The notes: generated by a model not told the origin, from the letters alone. A stretch of 12,996 bases of DNA from an uncultured Clostridia bacterium (GCA_947385505.1 CANDLP010000024.1:1-12996), one strand, 5' to 3'. Positions 1 through 7,822 are shown, counted from the stretch's first letter. Translations and numbers: made by a program.

Positions 1-59
1 TCGAACCCACGACCTCTAGCGTGACAGGCTAGCGTTCTAACCAGCTGAACTACCGAGCC
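1..59 (-). tRNA. tRNA-Asp (anticodon GTC), 3' part cut by window edge
   Basis: Read on the minus strand, position 59 begins the acceptor strand GGCTCGG. It is followed by TA, a D arm (GTTC/GAAC), an anticodon stem CTAGC/GCTAG around the loop CTGTCAC, and the first half of the T arm (GTGGG TTCGA). The anticodon GTC reads aspartate codons. The remaining T stem, the 3' acceptor strand and any encoded CCA lie beyond position 1. No convincing promoter is visible between this gene and the tRNA-Val terminator, so its transcription start is unknown. Confidence 0.95.
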
Positions 60-252
60 AAAATTTTTCTTTTACCTTCGCCGAAAAATAAAACCTAAAA
101 CTGCGGTAAGCGCTGAGCGCAGTTTTTCAATAAGACGATCAAAAACGGTAAAAGAATAAAATCGGAAATACGCTTTCGGCAAGCTTAAGGTATTGCTCCC
201 AAAGCAGACGAAAACAGCATTTCTTAATGTGAGAAAACAAAAAATGTTATAT
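60..252. other. Spacer between tRNA-Asp and the tRNA-Val terminator
   Basis: This spacer of about 190 nt has no ORF of note. It contains one hairpin at 100-126: ACTGCG pairs with CGCAGT across a loop that itself holds AGCGCT. On the plus strand the hairpin is followed by five T, so it resembles a terminator, but no plus-strand gene precedes it. On the minus strand it lies upstream of tRNA-Asp. A weak -35-like TTGCCG reads on the minus strand near 176-181, but no good -10 follows at the right spacing. Confidence 0.4.
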
Positions 253-292
253 CTTAAAAAACAGCCGACAAGCGCTTTATGTCCGACTGTTT
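253..292 (-). terminator. Rho-independent terminator after tRNA-Val
   Basis: On the minus strand an imperfect stem pairs ACAGTCGGACA with TGTCGGCTGT (one G-U pair and one bulged G) around a loop of about 9 nt. TTTTTTAAG follows immediately. It begins only a few bases after the encoded CCA of tRNA-Val, so it should end that transcript. The plus strand also shows six T after the stem, so the element could work in both directions. Confidence 0.8.
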
Positions 293-296
293 TTTG

Positions 297-372
297 TGGT
301 GGGAGTTACAGGGCTCGAACCTGTGACCCTCTGCTTGTAAGGCAGATGCTCTCCCAGCTGAGCTAAACTCCC
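297..372 (-). tRNA. tRNA-Val (anticodon TAC)
   Basis: A complete 76-nt cloverleaf reads from 372 down to 297. It has acceptor GGGAGTT/AACTCCC, D arm GCTC/GAGC, anticodon stem TCTGC/GCAGA around loop CTTACAA, and T arm ACAGG/CCTGT around TTCGAGC. The discriminator is A and the CCA end is encoded (297-299). The anticodon TAC decodes GTA and probably other valine codons by wobble. It has its own consensus promoter and terminator, so it appears to be a stand-alone transcription unit downstream of tldE. Confidence 0.97.
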
Positions 373-375
373 GGG

Positions 376-399
376 TTAGCCGCCATTACTCTGACGGCT
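376..399 (-). other. Hairpin in the 5' leader of pre-tRNA-Val
   Basis: On the minus strand AGCCGTC (399-393) pairs with GGCGGCT (384-378), with one G-U pair, around an 8-nt loop. It lies between the predicted transcription start (about 398) and the mature 5' end at 372. It has no U tract, so it is not a terminator. It would sit just ahead of the RNase P cut site. Any function is conjecture. Confidence 0.5.
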
Positions 400-404
400 T
401 TATT

Positions 405-433
405 ATTATACACGTTTTTTTAGAGCTTGTCAA
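405..433 (-). promoter_or_regulatory. Consensus sigma-A promoter of tRNA-Val
   Basis: On the minus strand TTGACA (433-428) and TATAAT (410-405) are separated by exactly 17 nt. Both hexamers match the housekeeping consensus at all six positions. Transcription should start near 398, about 25 nt before the mature tRNA 5' end. Such a strong promoter fits a stable-RNA gene. Confidence 0.9.
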
Positions 434-551
434 GTCTTTTTTTGGATTTTTTATTGGAAAATTTTACTAAAATTTATTAAATATACTACTGTAATGAAGA
501 TAGTGTATCAAAATTCGTAACTTTTATACTTGTATTCATGAACAGAAACAA

Positions 552-1838
552 TTACTCTTCGCTTCCCGCCACGGCGACATTTTCTATCTTTACGGCAAAC
601 GGACCTTCGTAATAGCTGTCGGAATATTTTTCCTTAGAAAAAACAAAGTTTTTATGGGCGTTGGAGATTATTCCGTTGATTGAACCGCCCGTAACCTTTG
701 TTATGCTGTTCCCGTCATAAAGATAAGCAAGCCTAATCTCGCCGCCGAAGTGGCCGGTAAAGAAATCCATCTGAAAGTCCGAAAATTTCACCGCCTGTAA
801 ATAAGGCTTTTTCTTTATTTCTTCCAAGCTTTCGGAGCCTGCGTCCAGCTTTATCTTTTCGTAAACGCCGGTGGGAGCTATGCCCAAATACTGCGCAAAG
901 CGGTTTCCGCCGTGGATAGCCTTCAATTCGCCGTTATCGATCAGCTTTAAATCGGACATCTTAATACCTTCGGAGCTGTACGGCTGAGTGGCTATACAGG
1001 TTATGTTCAGTTTTTCACCTGTCGTTTCGCTACCCTGAACGTTTATCCCCGCGGAATAGTCGGAGTATTTCGCGTAAATATATGCGGAATCGGATTTGTC
1101 AACGTAATAGCTTAAAATTGTCGCCAATTCCCCGCCGCTTATAATAACGTCGTAATTTCCGCTTTTAAGGGAGCGTTTCGCCGTTGATCTGTCTTTGGCG
1201 GATTTTATCCCTTCCGCCGCTTTTTCCGCTATCGCTTTTTCGCTTACCTTATCGTAGTCAAAGCTGTAATGCAGTTCTACGTCCTCTTCTGTTTTGCACT
1301 GAGTTACAAACTCGCCGTTTATATTAAATTTGTTAAACGCCGCGTCAACACCGTCCGAGTTCACGATTCTTATCTTTTCCTTTACCGCAAATATTTCGGC
1401 GGAATTTATAAAGGCTTCGCCGTCATTGTCCGCGGAGAATAACGCTTCGGCCATCATTTTCACCGCGTCTTCGGTGGAATGGGGATCTTCCGAATCGTCG
1501 GCCACGGCTTTCCCCTCTCCGCTAACCAGTTCAAAAAAGGGATTTGCGGCAAACTGAGCGGCAAAGTAGGCTTCTTTAAGCTTTTCCCTTATCTCCTCAT
1601 CGGTCATGGTTGGGAAAATATCCGCGGCGGCGCTTCCTCTCAGCTTAGCACCGTCTTTTTCCAAGTCCCGGTATACCGTTACCTTGTAATCTGTAATATT
1701 TTTAGCACGGCGGACGTCAAGCTTTTTCCTGATAAAAAACAGCTCGCTGCTGCTTTTCTCGGTTTTGTTTATAAGGTATTTCCCGATACCCTCGGATTTT
1801 AATATTTCGGTTATTTTATTTATCATATCGTTCATCAT
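552..1838 (-). CDS. tldE: TldE/PmbA-type subunit of the TldD/TldE metalloprotease
   Basis: This 428-residue protein is a TldD/PmbA-family member without the zinc-binding HExxxH motif, so it is the partner (TldE/PmbA) subunit. In characterised bacteria TldD and TldE form a cytoplasmic heterodimer that degrades unfolded peptides, trims microcin B17 leader peptide and affects CcdA turnover. The length fits the family (about 440-450). The C-terminal third carries the family's closing beta-rich pattern (FTGHFGGEIRLAYLYDGN, then GGSINGIISN). The ATG at 1838 is preceded by AAGGTGG at 7-nt spacing, and that ribosome binding site overlaps the tldD stop codon, so the two are probably translated together. 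It is the last gene of the operon. I see no convincing terminator between its stop and the tRNA-Val promoter. The family assignment is firm; its substrate here is unknown. Confidence 0.9.
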   Translation of the reverse strand: MMNDMINKITEILKSEGIGKYLINKTEKSSSELFFIRKKLDVRRAKNITDYKVTVYRDLEKDGAKLRGSAAADIFPTMTDEEIREKLKEAYFAAQFAANPFFELVSGEGKAVADDSEDPHSTEDAVKMMAEALFSADNDGEAFINSAEIFAVKEKIRIVNSDGVDAAFNKFNINGEFVTQCKTEEDVELHYSFDYDKVSEKAIAEKAAEGIKSAKDRSTAKRSLKSGNYDVIISGGELATILSYYVDKSDSAYIYAKYSDYSAGINVQGSETTGEKLNITCIATQPYSSEGIKMSDLKLIDNGELKAIHGGNRFAQYLGIAPTGVYEKIKLDAGSESLEEIKKKPYLQAVKFSDFQMDFFTGHFGGEIRLAYLYDGNSITKVTGGSINGIISNAHKNFVFSKEKYSDSYYEGPFAVKIENVAVAGSEE

Positions 1839-1850
1839 ATCTTTACCACC

Positions 1851-3257
1851 TTAACCCAAAGAAATTTTAGCCTTGATATAAGGGCCGCCGTCGGAAACCT
1901 TAACCCACTCCTTATAGCCCTTTCCGCACATACCGGTACCGCAAAGCTCGGAGTTTTCGCTCATCATTGTTATTGATTTAAGCAAATCGGGCACATAACC
2001 TGTCATAACAATGGGGGCGAACACTTTTCCCGTAAGTTTTCCGTCCTTTATCTCCTTTGCCGTGCTCACCATCATCTGGATTCCCCAGTTTTTCGGGTCC
2101 TCCATTCCGCTGCTGGGATTTGCGAGAAGGAATCCGTATTTTACGGAGGCTATCATATCCTCAACCTTGTCATTGCCCCCTAAGAAATAAGTGTTGGTCA
2201 TTCTTGTATAGGCTTTTCTTTCGTAGTTTTCCCGCCTGCCGTTGCCGGTAGAGTGAAAATCCAGCCATAATGCGCTTTTTGCGTCACAGAAGCCTCCCTT
2301 TAAAATGCCCTTGTCTATAACAAGCGTATCGTGAGCCTCCTCGCCTTCGTCGTCAAAGAAATAGGTTGCGGTTTGGCTGACGGCGGAGGGGCTGTCGTGC
2401 ATGGTAACCAAAGGAGAAGCGACCTGCTTTCCTATATAATTTTTCGCAAGGGCGCGGTCCTTTGCAAACATATCCATTTCCACGCCGTGTCCGAAGGCCT
2501 CGTGAACTATCATTCCCGTTACCTCCGGTTCGCATATGCACTCGTAGGTTCCGGGGATAATAGGCTCCGCGCCGACAAGCTCAAGCGCCGAATTTACGGC
2601 AAGCTCTATCCCTTCGTCAAGCGAGTTTAAAACCTCCGCGCCTCCGGAAACGGAATAGCCCTTATAGCCCTGACGCATCGTCTCTCCGTCCTTTGCCACG
2701 GCGGCTATCATAACGTTTGCCCACATCACGTTCTGAGTCAGATTTCGATTGCGGCTGATAAAAATATCGGAGTATTTGCGATAGCCGAAGCCGCACATAC
2801 AGTCCACTAACCTTTCGTCCTTTGCCAATCCCGTTTTTCTGGTTTCGCTGAGTTTTTCGATAATTTTCTCTTCACCCAGTTCTTTGGGGTCAATTTCATA
2901 TTGGGAGGATTTGTCGAATGACATAGGCTTATCCTCCGGGATTCCGATGTTTTCGCCTTCATAAAGCCGTACCGCTTCATCGACTTTCTTTATGATACCG
3001 GGGATAAGCTCATCGCTCAGATTGTTGAACGAGTATTCCGCCTGACCGCTTTTATCGAAAATACGGATAACAAAGCCGCGCTTATTGTGAACGTCGCTGG
3101 GAACAACGCTTATGCCGCCGGCGGATACCCGATATGTGACGCTTTCGCTGTCTGAGCCGAGAAGGGAACAATATTCGTATTTTTCACATAACAGGTCTAC
3201 CAGTTTTTTTGCCGCAGGCCTTATTTTTTCAAGATATTCGCTTTTTTTGACTTGCAT
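1851..3257 (-). CDS. tldD: TldD zinc metalloprotease subunit
   Basis: This 468-residue protein carries HEAFGHGVEMD with the TldD zinc-site pattern HExxxH (H252, E253, H257). A late cysteine in GMCGKG (about C444) corresponds to the third metal ligand known in E. coli TldD. With the neighbouring TldE it should form a cytoplasmic protease whose active site sits in an inner chamber and accepts extended, unfolded peptides. I chose the ATG at 3257 because AGAAAGGA lies 9 nt before it. The in-frame ATG at 3266 (three residues longer) touches that same sequence and leaves no spacing. The gap to ileS is 42 nt, with no terminator, and the gap to tldE is 12 nt. All catalytic residues are present, so this should be an active enzyme. 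The natural substrate cannot be read from the window, and no precursor peptide gene is nearby. Confidence 0.93.
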   Translation of the reverse strand: MQVKKSEYLEKIRPAAKKLVDLLCEKYEYCSLLGSDSESVTYRVSAGGISVVPSDVHNKRGFVIRIFDKSGQAEYSFNNLSDELIPGIIKKVDEAVRLYEGENIGIPEDKPMSFDKSSQYEIDPKELGEEKIIEKLSETRKTGLAKDERLVDCMCGFGYRKYSDIFISRNRNLTQNVMWANVMIAAVAKDGETMRQGYKGYSVSGGAEVLNSLDEGIELAVNSALELVGAEPIIPGTYECICEPEVTGMIVHEAFGHGVEMDMFAKDRALAKNYIGKQVASPLVTMHDSPSAVSQTATYFFDDEGEEAHDTLVIDKGILKGGFCDAKSALWLDFHSTGNGRRENYERKAYTRMTNTYFLGGNDKVEDMIASVKYGFLLANPSSGMEDPKNWGIQMMVSTAKEIKDGKLTGKVFAPIVMTGYVPDLLKSITMMSENSELCGTGMCGKGYKEWVKVSDGGPYIKAKISLG

Positions 3258-3299
3258 TTTCTGCATTCCTTTCTTTTACGTTATATTTAGAGGCGCCCT

Positions 3300-6200
3300 T
3301 TACACTTTCTCAACCCCGAATGAAACCTTTTCGCCGTTGATATCCCAATCCGCCGCATATCCTCCGCTATTTCCGAATTCAACTTCCACGGTAAGAGTAT
3401 TTTCCGATATTTCCGCCTTATTCCTCTCGATAATGCCCTTTATTTTCTCGTTGCCGGAACAGTAGACGCGAATGTTGTCCATAACTTCAAATCCCGCGTC
3501 CTTGCGCATTGTCTGGATCTTGCTTATGATTTCCCTGACAAACCCCTCTTCAATAAGCTTTTCGTCAAGCTGTGTATTAAGAACCACGGTAACCCCCCTG
3601 TCGGAAGCCACCGAGTACCCTTCCTTACGGGAAACGTCTATCAGAAGCTCCTCTTCCGTAAGCTTAATATCCCCCGCGGACAAAGCAACGGTCATTACCC
3701 CCGTATTCTTAAGCTCAGCCATCGCCTTTGCGCCGTCGATTTCGGAAAGAGCGGTCCTTATCTCGTTAAGCTGCTTTCCGTATTTTGCCCCCAAAAGCTT
3801 AAGCTGAGGCTTAAAGGAATAAACCGTATATTCGGAAACATCTTCTTTAAATTCAAGCTTCTTTACGTTAAGCTCGGAGGTAACTATTTCCTTAAACATA
3901 TCCTCAAGCTTATTTTCCGACTGAACCAATATCTCGGACAAGGGCTGGCGGCTCTTTATGGCGGCGGCGTTCCTTGCGGCGAGACCTAAAGTCTTTATCT
4001 GAAGCACCGTTTCCATGTTTTCTTCAAGTGCGCTGTCAATAAGGCTTTCGTCACATACAGGATATGAGCAGAGATGAACGCTTTCGGCGGCGTTAGCGTC
4101 GTTGGTGCAGACCAAATTGCGGTAAATGTCCTCGGCAACAAAAGGCGTCATGGGCGCCGTAAGCTTCGCCGTTGCCACCAAAGCGGTGTATAAGGTCATA
4201 TAGGCGTTGATCTTATCCTGGTTAAGCTCCTTCTGCCAGAATCTTTCGCGGCTTCTTCTTACATACCAGTTTGACATTTCGTCCACAAAATCCTGTAACG
4301 CCTTTGCCGCTTCGGGTATACGATACTCGGCTAAATTTCCGTCCACTGTTTTTATAAGGGTATTGAGCCTTGATAAAAGCCATTTGTCCATTATAGACAG
4401 CTTTTCGGGTTCAAGCTTGTATTTTCCCGCGTCGAAATCGTCTATATTGGCATAAAGCACGAAAAAGGCGTAGGTGTTCCAAAGGGTGGAAATATACTTT
4501 CTCTGTCCCTCGGTTACCGCCTTTCCCGAAAAACGGTTGGGGAGCCAAGGGGCGCTGTTGGTGTAAAAATACCAGCGTATAGCGTCGGAGCCGTATTTTT
4601 CCAAGGCTTCAAAGGGATCTACCGTATTGCCCAAGTGTTTGGACATTTTGCGCCCCTCTTCGTCCTGCACCAGTCCCAAAACAAGGACATTCTTATAAGG
4701 CGCCTTATCGAACACAAGGGTGGAGATGGCGAGGAGGGAGTAGAACCAGCCCCTTGTCTGATCCACCGCTTCGGAAATGAAATCGGCAGGGAACTGTGAC
4801 TCGAACAGCTCTTTGTTTTCAAAGGGATAGTGATGCTGGGCGAAAGGCATGGAACCGCTGTCAAACCAACAGTCTATTACTTCGGGAACGCGGTGCATTT
4901 CCTTTCCGCATTGGGGGCAGGTTATTGTTACCGCGTCTATATAAGGCTTATGAAGCTCGATATCGTCGGGGCAGTTTTTGCTCATTGACTTAAGCTCTTC
5001 AATGCTGCCTATTGAGTGACGGTGACCGCATTCGCACTCCCAGATGTTCAAAGGGGTGCCCCAATAGCGGTTGCGGCTTAAAGCCCAGTCCTGTGCATTG
5101 GCGATCCAGTCGCCGAAGCGGTTTTTGCCTACGCTTTCGGGTATCCAGTTAACGGTCTCGTTATTGGCGATCATTTTTTCGCGCACTGCGGACATTTTGA
5201 TAAACCAACTGTTTCTTGCATAGTAGATAAGCGGGGTATCGCAGCGCCAGCAGAAGGGATAGCTGTGTTCAAAGGAAGGCGCGCTGAATAAAAGCCCTCT
5301 TTCCTTAAGGTCTTTGAGAACTTCCTTGTCCGCGTCCTTACAGAAGGTTCCCGCCCAAGGTGTTTCTTCGGTCATCTCACCTTTTGCGTCCACAAGCTGA
5401 ACTAAGGGAAGCCCGTAGTTTCTTCCCACGTTGGCGTCGTCCTCACCGAAGGCGGGGGCAATATGAACGATACCGGTACCGTCGGTAAGAGTTACATAGC
5501 TGTCGCAGGTAACGTACCAGCATTTTTCTTTGGGGGAAACAAAAGCGAACAAAGGCTCGTATTCCTTGTATTCAAGCTCTTTTCCCTGATAATGCTCCAG
5601 TATCTCCCAGCCTTCCTCCAAAACAACGGAAACAAGGGCTTCCGCCATATAGTAGGTGTACTCACCGCTCTTTACCTTTACATAGGTTTCATCGGGGTTT
5701 ACACAAAGGGCGACGTTTGAGGGCAGAGTCCAAGGGGTGGTTGTCCACGCGAGGAAATAAGCGTCTTCCCCTTTTGCCTTGAATCTTGCGATAGCCGATC
5801 TTTCCTTAACGTCCTTATAGCCCTGCGCAACTTCGTGAGAGGATAAGGGGGTGCCGCAGCGTGGGCAGTAGGGAACTATCTTAAAGCCCTTATACAAAAG
5901 GTCTTTTTCCCAAATCTGCTTAAGCGCCCACCATTCGGATTCGATAAAGTCATTGTGATAGGTAACGTAAGGGGCGTCCATATCAGCCCAGAAGCCTACG
6001 GTGCGGGAAAAATCCTCCCACATTCCCTTATATTTCCATACGCTTTCCTTGCACTCCTTGATAAAAGGCTCAAGACCGTACTTTTCGATCTGCTCTTTAC
6101 CGTCCAGCCCCAGTTTTTTCTCTACTTCAAGCTCAACGGGGAGTCCGTGAGTGTCCCAGCCCGCTTTGCGGGGTACGAAAGCGCCTTTCATGGCGTGATA

Positions 6201-6410
6201 ACGGGGGATCATATCCTTGAAAGCGCGGGTCTCTACGTGTCCGATATGGGGTTTTCCGTTGGCGGTGGGGGGGCCGTCGTAGAATACATAGGAGCGGTCG
6301 CCCTTGTGCGCCTCCATGGATTTTTCAAAGATTTTGTTGTCGTCCCAGAACTTTTTGATTTTCTTTTCCCGCTCTACGGGGGAGAGGGAAGGGTTTACTT
6401 TTTCGTACAT
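3300..6410 (-). CDS. ileS: Isoleucyl-tRNA synthetase, probably type 2 (IleRS2)
   Basis: This class I aminoacyl-tRNA synthetase of 1036 residues charges tRNA-Ile with isoleucine in the cytoplasm. Motifs in order: HIGH at 55-58 inside GPPTANGKPHIGHV, a zinc-type CPRC at 182-185, editing-domain motifs TTTPWTLPS (about 223-231) and GTGIVHIAPAFGEDD (about 311-325), Cys pairs near 387-390, 459-461 and 498-501, WFDSGS at 515-520, KMSKH at 588-592, then a long anticodon-binding and C-terminal region. The length (type 1 enzymes are usually about 920-940) and the KPHIGHVETRAFKD version of the first motif point to the eukaryote-like type 2 class. Type 2 enzymes are generally less sensitive to mupirocin. 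The HIGH motif is normal, unlike the swapped motif of hyper-resistant forms. The ATG is 8 nt after AGAAAGGA. It is third gene of the T-box operon. Confidence 0.97.
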   Translation of the reverse strand: MYEKVNPSLSPVEREKKIKKFWDDNKIFEKSMEAHKGDRSYVFYDGPPTANGKPHIGHVETRAFKDMIPRYHAMKGAFVPRKAGWDTHGLPVELEVEKKLGLDGKEQIEKYGLEPFIKECKESVWKYKGMWEDFSRTVGFWADMDAPYVTYHNDFIESEWWALKQIWEKDLLYKGFKIVPYCPRCGTPLSSHEVAQGYKDVKERSAIARFKAKGEDAYFLAWTTTPWTLPSNVALCVNPDETYVKVKSGEYTYYMAEALVSVVLEEGWEILEHYQGKELEYKEYEPLFAFVSPKEKCWYVTCDSYVTLTDGTGIVHIAPAFGEDDANVGRNYGLPLVQLVDAKGEMTEETPWAGTFCKDADKEVLKDLKERGLLFSAPSFEHSYPFCWRCDTPLIYYARNSWFIKMSAVREKMIANNETVNWIPESVGKNRFGDWIANAQDWALSRNRYWGTPLNIWECECGHRHSIGSIEELKSMSKNCPDDIELHKPYIDAVTITCPQCGKEMHRVPEVIDCWFDSGSMPFAQHHYPFENKELFESQFPADFISEAVDQTRGWFYSLLAISTLVFDKAPYKNVLVLGLVQDEEGRKMSKHLGNTVDPFEALEKYGSDAIRWYFYTNSAPWLPNRFSGKAVTEGQRKYISTLWNTYAFFVLYANIDDFDAGKYKLEPEKLSIMDKWLLSRLNTLIKTVDGNLAEYRIPEAAKALQDFVDEMSNWYVRRSRERFWQKELNQDKINAYMTLYTALVATAKLTAPMTPFVAEDIYRNLVCTNDANAAESVHLCSYPVCDESLIDSALEENMETVLQIKTLGLAARNAAAIKSRQPLSEILVQSENKLEDMFKEIVTSELNVKKLEFKEDVSEYTVYSFKPQLKLLGAKYGKQLNEIRTALSEIDGAKAMAELKNTGVMTVALSAGDIKLTEEELLIDVSRKEGYSVASDRGVTVVLNTQLDEKLIEEGFVREIISKIQTMRKDAGFEVMDNIRVYCSGNEKIKGIIERNKAEISENTLTVEVEFGNSGGYAADWDINGEKVSFGVEKV

Positions 6411-6439
6411 TGTTTTGTTCCTTTCTTTGGGTATATAAT

Positions 6440-7123
6440 TTATAGCATTGTTTTGTTTAAATAATTATCCAGATAATCGATCCACTCCGGAGCGTTTTCT
6501 TCTTCAAAAAAGTGATAAAGGAATTCTACCGTTATATTATGTCTTTCTATCGCCTCTTTTTTTCCCGAATCCGTCAGCATCAGATCCTTTAGCCTGAGTG
6601 ATTTTTCAAACATATGAGTGACAACCGTTCCGCCATTTTTTGCCATATATTCAGCCGCCGACATGTTTGTGACGGGGTATATATTTCTGTCAAAAAACAA
6701 ATTGCCGTGAGCCAAATTATACCGATAGCTGCGAAGTATCCCCGTTACACCCACAGCGTCACACATATCGGCGTCCGATACTATCTTGCCCTCAATGGTT
6801 ACCGGAGTGACGCCTTGCAGCCTTTTACTGTAACCGATAGCTTTAACTGCGGTTAAAACCCGCTCCTTAATATTGCCTTCGACGGAGCACTGCTTTAAGA
6901 TTCTTTCGGTGTTTGTCAAGTTAGCGGCGTTTTCAGCCCCGAATAATTTATAATCGTCAACATCATGCAGCAGCGCTGTTAAAGCGACAGTTTCTTTATC
7001 GGCATGTTCCGTTTCAGCAAATTTTAAAGACATTTTTAAAACTCTTTCAATATGTTCCTTGCCGTGACCGGAGTTATCTTCTGCCAATAATTCATATACC
7101 CGCTTTCTTACTTCTTCTGTCAT
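6440..7123 (-). CDS. HD-domain phosphohydrolase family protein
   Basis: This 227-residue protein shows the HD metal-site pattern: H24 in GHGKEHIERV, the H53-D54 doublet in LLHDVDDY, and a late Asp in IVSDADMCDAVG (D116/D118). It resembles uncharacterised YedJ-like HD proteins, which are presumed metal-dependent phosphohydrolases. The substrate is unknown; nucleotides are a common theme in the superfamily but nothing here fixes it. No signal peptide or membrane segment is visible, so it is probably cytoplasmic. The start is well supported: AGGAGGTG lies 8 nt before the ATG. It sits 26 nt after the flavodoxin-like gene and 29 nt before ileS, so it is probably cotranscribed with both under the isoleucine T-box. 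Confidence 0.85.
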   Translation of the reverse strand: MTEEVRKRVYELLAEDNSGHGKEHIERVLKMSLKFAETEHADKETVALTALLHDVDDYKLFGAENAANLTNTERILKQCSVEGNIKERVLTAVKAIGYSKRLQGVTPVTIEGKIVSDADMCDAVGVTGILRSYRYNLAHGNLFFDRNIYPVTNMSAAEYMAKNGGTVVTHMFEKSLRLKDLMLTDSGKKEAIERHNITVEFLYHFFEEENAPEWIDYLDNYLNKTML

Positions 7124-7149
7124 TGCGACGACACCTCCTGTGGTAAAGC

Positions 7150-7728
7150 CTATACCTTAAGCGAATCGCCGAATTCCTTCAATTCCATTTTTGCGTACTG
7201 TTTTATAAGCTCCTCCGCTTCCTCCGAATCGGTGATGTCCCCGTTTATACTCTTTTTCCCAAAGCGTTTGGCAGACAGGAACAATATTTCGGGTTCGGCA
7301 CCTTCCGCCACCTGATAACGAAAAGCGGCGACAAAATTTTCGCGGTTGGTGTTGCTTACAACAATAAACTTTTTTCTTACCGAAAGATATTTTTCAAGGC
7401 GGGCGGGATTTTTCTGAAAATAACACTGGCTCCGCTCGTTAAAGGCGAAGAAAAGAGAACAGGGATAGTCGCAGTAATTCGGTACGATAAAAAACGTCAT
7501 ATCGCTTTCAGTAACCGCTTCGTAAATACCGTAGACCGAATCATTTATATACGGGCAATTTTCCGCTTTTTCAAAGCAATCGTAACCGCATTTCCCACAG
7601 GGGCTGATATCCGAAGCGGAAAAATCAAATACACTGACGCACCCGTCAAACTGATTTCTTATCAGCTCCGTAATTTTCGCGCAGTTACCGTCGGAACGTC
7701 CGCTGAAGGAAACCGCACATATATTCAT
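7150..7728 (-). CDS. Flavodoxin-fold NAD(P)H/FMN reductase-like protein with Cys cluster
   Basis: This protein of 192 residues begins MNICAVSFSGRSDGNC. The first beta strand plus the SFSGRSDGN loop match the phosphate-binding loop of NADPH-dependent FMN reductases. A cluster follows at C44, C47, C51 and C58 (CX2CX3CX6C), close to the compact cysteine motif of iron-sulfur flavoproteins (CX2CX2CX4-7C) but with one extra residue before the third cysteine. More cysteines occur at 86, 90 and 102. It could pass electrons between FMN and a Fe-S cluster, or simply be a flavin reductase; neither is proven. The ATG at 7728 has GAGGG at 8-nt spacing. An in-frame TTG at 7749 would add seven residues but has no ribosome binding site. 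It is the first gene after the T-box terminator. Confidence 0.78.
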   Translation of the reverse strand: MNICAVSFSGRSDGNCAKITELIRNQFDGCVSVFDFSASDISPCGKCGYDCFEKAENCPYINDSVYGIYEAVTESDMTFFIVPNYCDYPCSLFFAFNERSQCYFQKNPARLEKYLSVRKKFIVVSNTNRENFVAAFRYQVAEGAEPEILFLSAKRFGKKSINGDITDSEEAEELIKQYAKMELKEFGDSLKV

Positions 7729-7751
7729 ATATTTTTCCCTCACAATCAATA

Positions 7752-7779
7752 ATTATAGTCGGGCAGCATTGTTATACAA
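7752..7779 (-). promoter_or_regulatory. Possible secondary promoter between T-box terminator and first gene
   Basis: On the minus strand TTGTAT (7779-7774) and a perfect TATAAT (7757-7752) are separated by 16 nt. Start near 7745 would give a leader of about 17 nt that just contains the GAGGG site. If active, it would give a T-box-independent basal level of the operon. The -35 matches at only three positions and the area is AT-rich, so this is a weak call. Confidence 0.3.
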
Positions 7780-7780
7780 G

Positions 7781-7822
7781 AAAAATAAAAAGCTCCCTAT
7801 CCCGAATAACGGGACAAGGAGC
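7781..7822 (-). terminator. T-box leader rho-independent terminator
   Basis: On the minus strand GCTCC (7822-7818) pairs with GGAGC (7796-7792), and an inner stem pairs TCCCG with CGGGA around a TTATT loop. TTTTTATTTTT follows. The 5' half overlaps the 3' strand of the antiterminator (ACAAG/CTTGT and ATGGG/CCCGT), so the two structures exclude each other, as expected for a T-box. It lies about 55 nt before the ATG of the first operon gene. Confidence 0.9.

Noticed and set aside
100..127. Hairpin with T tail on the plus strand resembling a terminator
   Set aside because: No plus-strand gene or promoter precedes it; kept only as part of the spacer description.
458..476. AT-only inverted repeat (AAATTTT-AGT-AAAATTT) downstream of tldE
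   Set aside because: The stem has only A-T pairs and no T tract follows on the minus strand, so it is too weak to call a terminator.
1330..1802. Plus-strand open frames inside tldE, and similar frames elsewhere in the window
   Set aside because: They lie antisense to strongly supported genes, have no family match I recognise and no clear ribosome binding sites.
6411..6439. A T-box or separate promoter immediately before ileS
   Set aside because: Only 29 nt separate ileS from the preceding stop codon; there is room only for a ribosome binding site.
7729..7749. Upstream TTG start for the flavodoxin-like gene
   Set aside because: It has no ribosome binding site, whereas the ATG at 7728 has GAGGG at 8 nt and matches the family N-terminus.
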